Below are positions 63,074 through 64,000 of a stretch of DNA of 64,000 nucleotides, one piece after another. Origin of the DNA: Fertoeibacter niger (GTDB lineage Bacteria; Pseudomonadota; Alphaproteobacteria; Rhodobacterales; Rhodobacteraceae); NCBI RefSeq assembly GCF_009380135.2, contig NZ_WHUT02000008.1, positions 124,001 to 188,000 on the forward strand, in the 5' to 3' direction. A program made the position numbers and the translations under genes. The notes beneath the pieces are model-generated. The model was not told where the DNA came from. It worked only from the letters and a program-made list of their open reading frames with translations, and did not search any database. Numbering within the stretch: the first letter of the stretch is position 1; each line of letters starts with the position of its first letter.

Positions 63074-64000
63074 TCAGCCCTGCGGCAGAACCCAGCCTCC
63101 GGTGATGGCCACTGTCAGCGATTCACCCGGTGCCGCGCGCTGCGGCAGGTTCAGCAGCAGCACATCTGCCTGATCGTCCAGTTGCACCCGCGCCTCCCAG
63201 TGGTCTCCGCGATAGGCGCACGCCAGCACCCGCGCGGATGCCCCTGCGGGATCGACGCGCAGGTCGCCGGGACGCAGCAGCACCTGGGCCGGGCCGGGGC
63301 GTGCCTGGGCTGCCCGGGCCACCACTTGCAGACCTGTGGCCAGTCGCAGGGCAGCCTCGCCGCGGGAGCTGGACATGACCTCGGATTGCAACACCACCCC
63401 GCGCCCGATGAAACCGGCTACAAAGGCGGTGGCGGGTCGGTCGTGCAAATCCTGCGGGGTGGCGATCTGCTCGAACCGCCCGGCGCGCATCACCGCGACC
63501 AGATCAGACAAAGCCATGGCCTCGCGCTGGTCATGGGTGATGAACAGCGTCGTCGCCCCGGCGCGGGCGTGAAAGGCCGTCATCTCTTCCTCCATCGCGG
63601 CGCGCAGATGGGGGTCAAGATTGGCCAGGGGTTCATCCATCAAGACGATGCGCGCCTGTGCGGCAAGGCAGCGCGCCAGCGCAACCCGCTGGCGCTGCCC
63701 GCCCGACAGATCGGCAGGCCGCCGGTCGGCGAACCGGGCAAGGTCCACGCTGTGCAGGTGCTGCTGCGCCTCGGCCCGCGCGGCGCTGCGGCTGGCCCCT
63801 GCCGCCTCGATCGGAAAGGCCACATTGCCCAGCACATCCATATGCGGCCACAGCGCATAGGACTGGAACACCACCCCCACGCCCCGCGCCTCGGGGGGCA
63901 GGTGCAGGCCCGGCCCGGCCACCGCGCGGCCCTCCAGCATGATGCGGCCCTCGTCCAGCGGCTCCAGCCCCGCGATCATGCGCAAGAGGGTGGATTTGCC
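63074..64000 (-). CDS. ABC importer ATPase, PotA/FbpC-like (5' part beyond window)
   Basis: Runs off the right edge within its Walker A (GKSTLLRMIAG visible). Then QSYALWPHMDVLGNVAFP (Q-loop), LSGGQRQRVALARCLA, IVLMDEPLANLD and FITHDQREAMALSD, followed by a C-terminal TOBE-type regulatory domain (about the last 90 residues, VLLRPGDLRVDP). Such ATPases serve spermidine/putrescine, iron or phosphonate/thiamine importers; substrate not readable here. Confidence 0.87.
   Translation of the reverse strand, partial: GKSTLLRMIAGLEPLDEGRIMLEGRAVAGPGLHLPPEARGVGVVFQSYALWPHMDVLGNVAFPIEAAGASRSAARAEAQQHLHSVDLARFADRRPADLSGGQRQRVALARCLAAQARIVLMDEPLANLDPHLRAAMEEEMTAFHARAGATTLFITHDQREAMALSDLVAVMRAGRFEQIATPQDLHDRPATAFVAGFIGRGVVLQSEVMSSSRGEAALRLATGLQVVARAAQARPGPAQVLLRPGDLRVDPAGASARVLACAYRGDHWEARVQLDDQADVLLLNLPQRAAPGESLTVAITGGWVLPQG

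Overview
The window is GC-rich, densely coding and built of tightly overlapped operons (many ATGA/GTGA junctions). Gene content points to an alphaproteobacterium of the Rhodobacteraceae/Rhodobacterales type: a DnaA-like plasmid replication initiator beside parA/parB partition genes (about 18.7-22.3 kb), several sugar/polyol ABC transport operons, a divergent oxyR-katG pair and a thiazole-only thiamine operon. The replication/partition module makes it likely that this is part of an extrachromosomal replicon (plasmid or chromid). No rRNA, tRNA, CRISPR array or intact insertion sequence was seen.

Layout. 0-4 kb: an oligosaccharide ABC importer (binding protein, two permeases, the last cut by the window edge) with its LacI-type repressor and two matching palindromic operators. 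4.1-5.4 kb: glycerate 2-kinase. 5.6-8.7 kb: MacAB-type exporter. 8.7-11.8 kb: TetR-controlled multidrug MFS transporter with two small detoxification-type proteins. 11.8-18.65 kb: TPP-riboswitch-controlled thiD-thiO-thiS-thiG-thiE-thiF-thiY-thiZ-thiX operon (no thiC). 18.7-22.3 kb: replication and partition module, with four near-identical palindromes, three of which lie in frame inside the three genes, and a separate set of 12-bp iteron-like repeats. 22.3-27.8 kb: a possible orphan cobalamin-riboswitch-like element, a DJ-1/PfpI protein, a GntR regulator and a divergent Fe-alcohol dehydrogenase/aldehyde dehydrogenase/hydrolase operon. 28.2-37.8 kb: an eight-gene sugar or polyol operon (ABC importer, SorC regulator, aldo-keto reductase, GlpD-like flavoenzyme, DhnA-type aldolase, FGGY kinase). 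38-42.8 kb: SDR and NTF2-like pair, oxyR, katG. 43-49.7 kb: an AraC-regulated pentitol operon, best read as ribitol to D-ribulose to D-ribulose 5-phosphate.

49.7-60.8 kb is the most unusual part. A minus-strand operon encodes a CE2-type esterase, a GT61 glycosyltransferase, a hexapeptide acyltransferase, an AMP-forming ligase, a free-standing acyl carrier protein and a fold-III PLP decarboxylase. Facing it on the plus strand are an AraC regulator, an SGNH hydrolase, a NodU-type carbamoyltransferase and a small unknown protein, separated from the first operon by the decayed remains of a tripartite tricarboxylate transporter. Together these look like a glycan (or small-molecule) decoration locus in which an amino acid may be activated, loaded on the carrier protein, decarboxylated and transferred. 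60.8-62.8 kb holds three tandem secreted proteins with the phage tail collar fold, and the window ends in a truncated ABC importer ATPase.

Functions are inferred from motifs and gene order only; no searches were run. Substrates of the transporters and of the glycan locus are the least certain calls.
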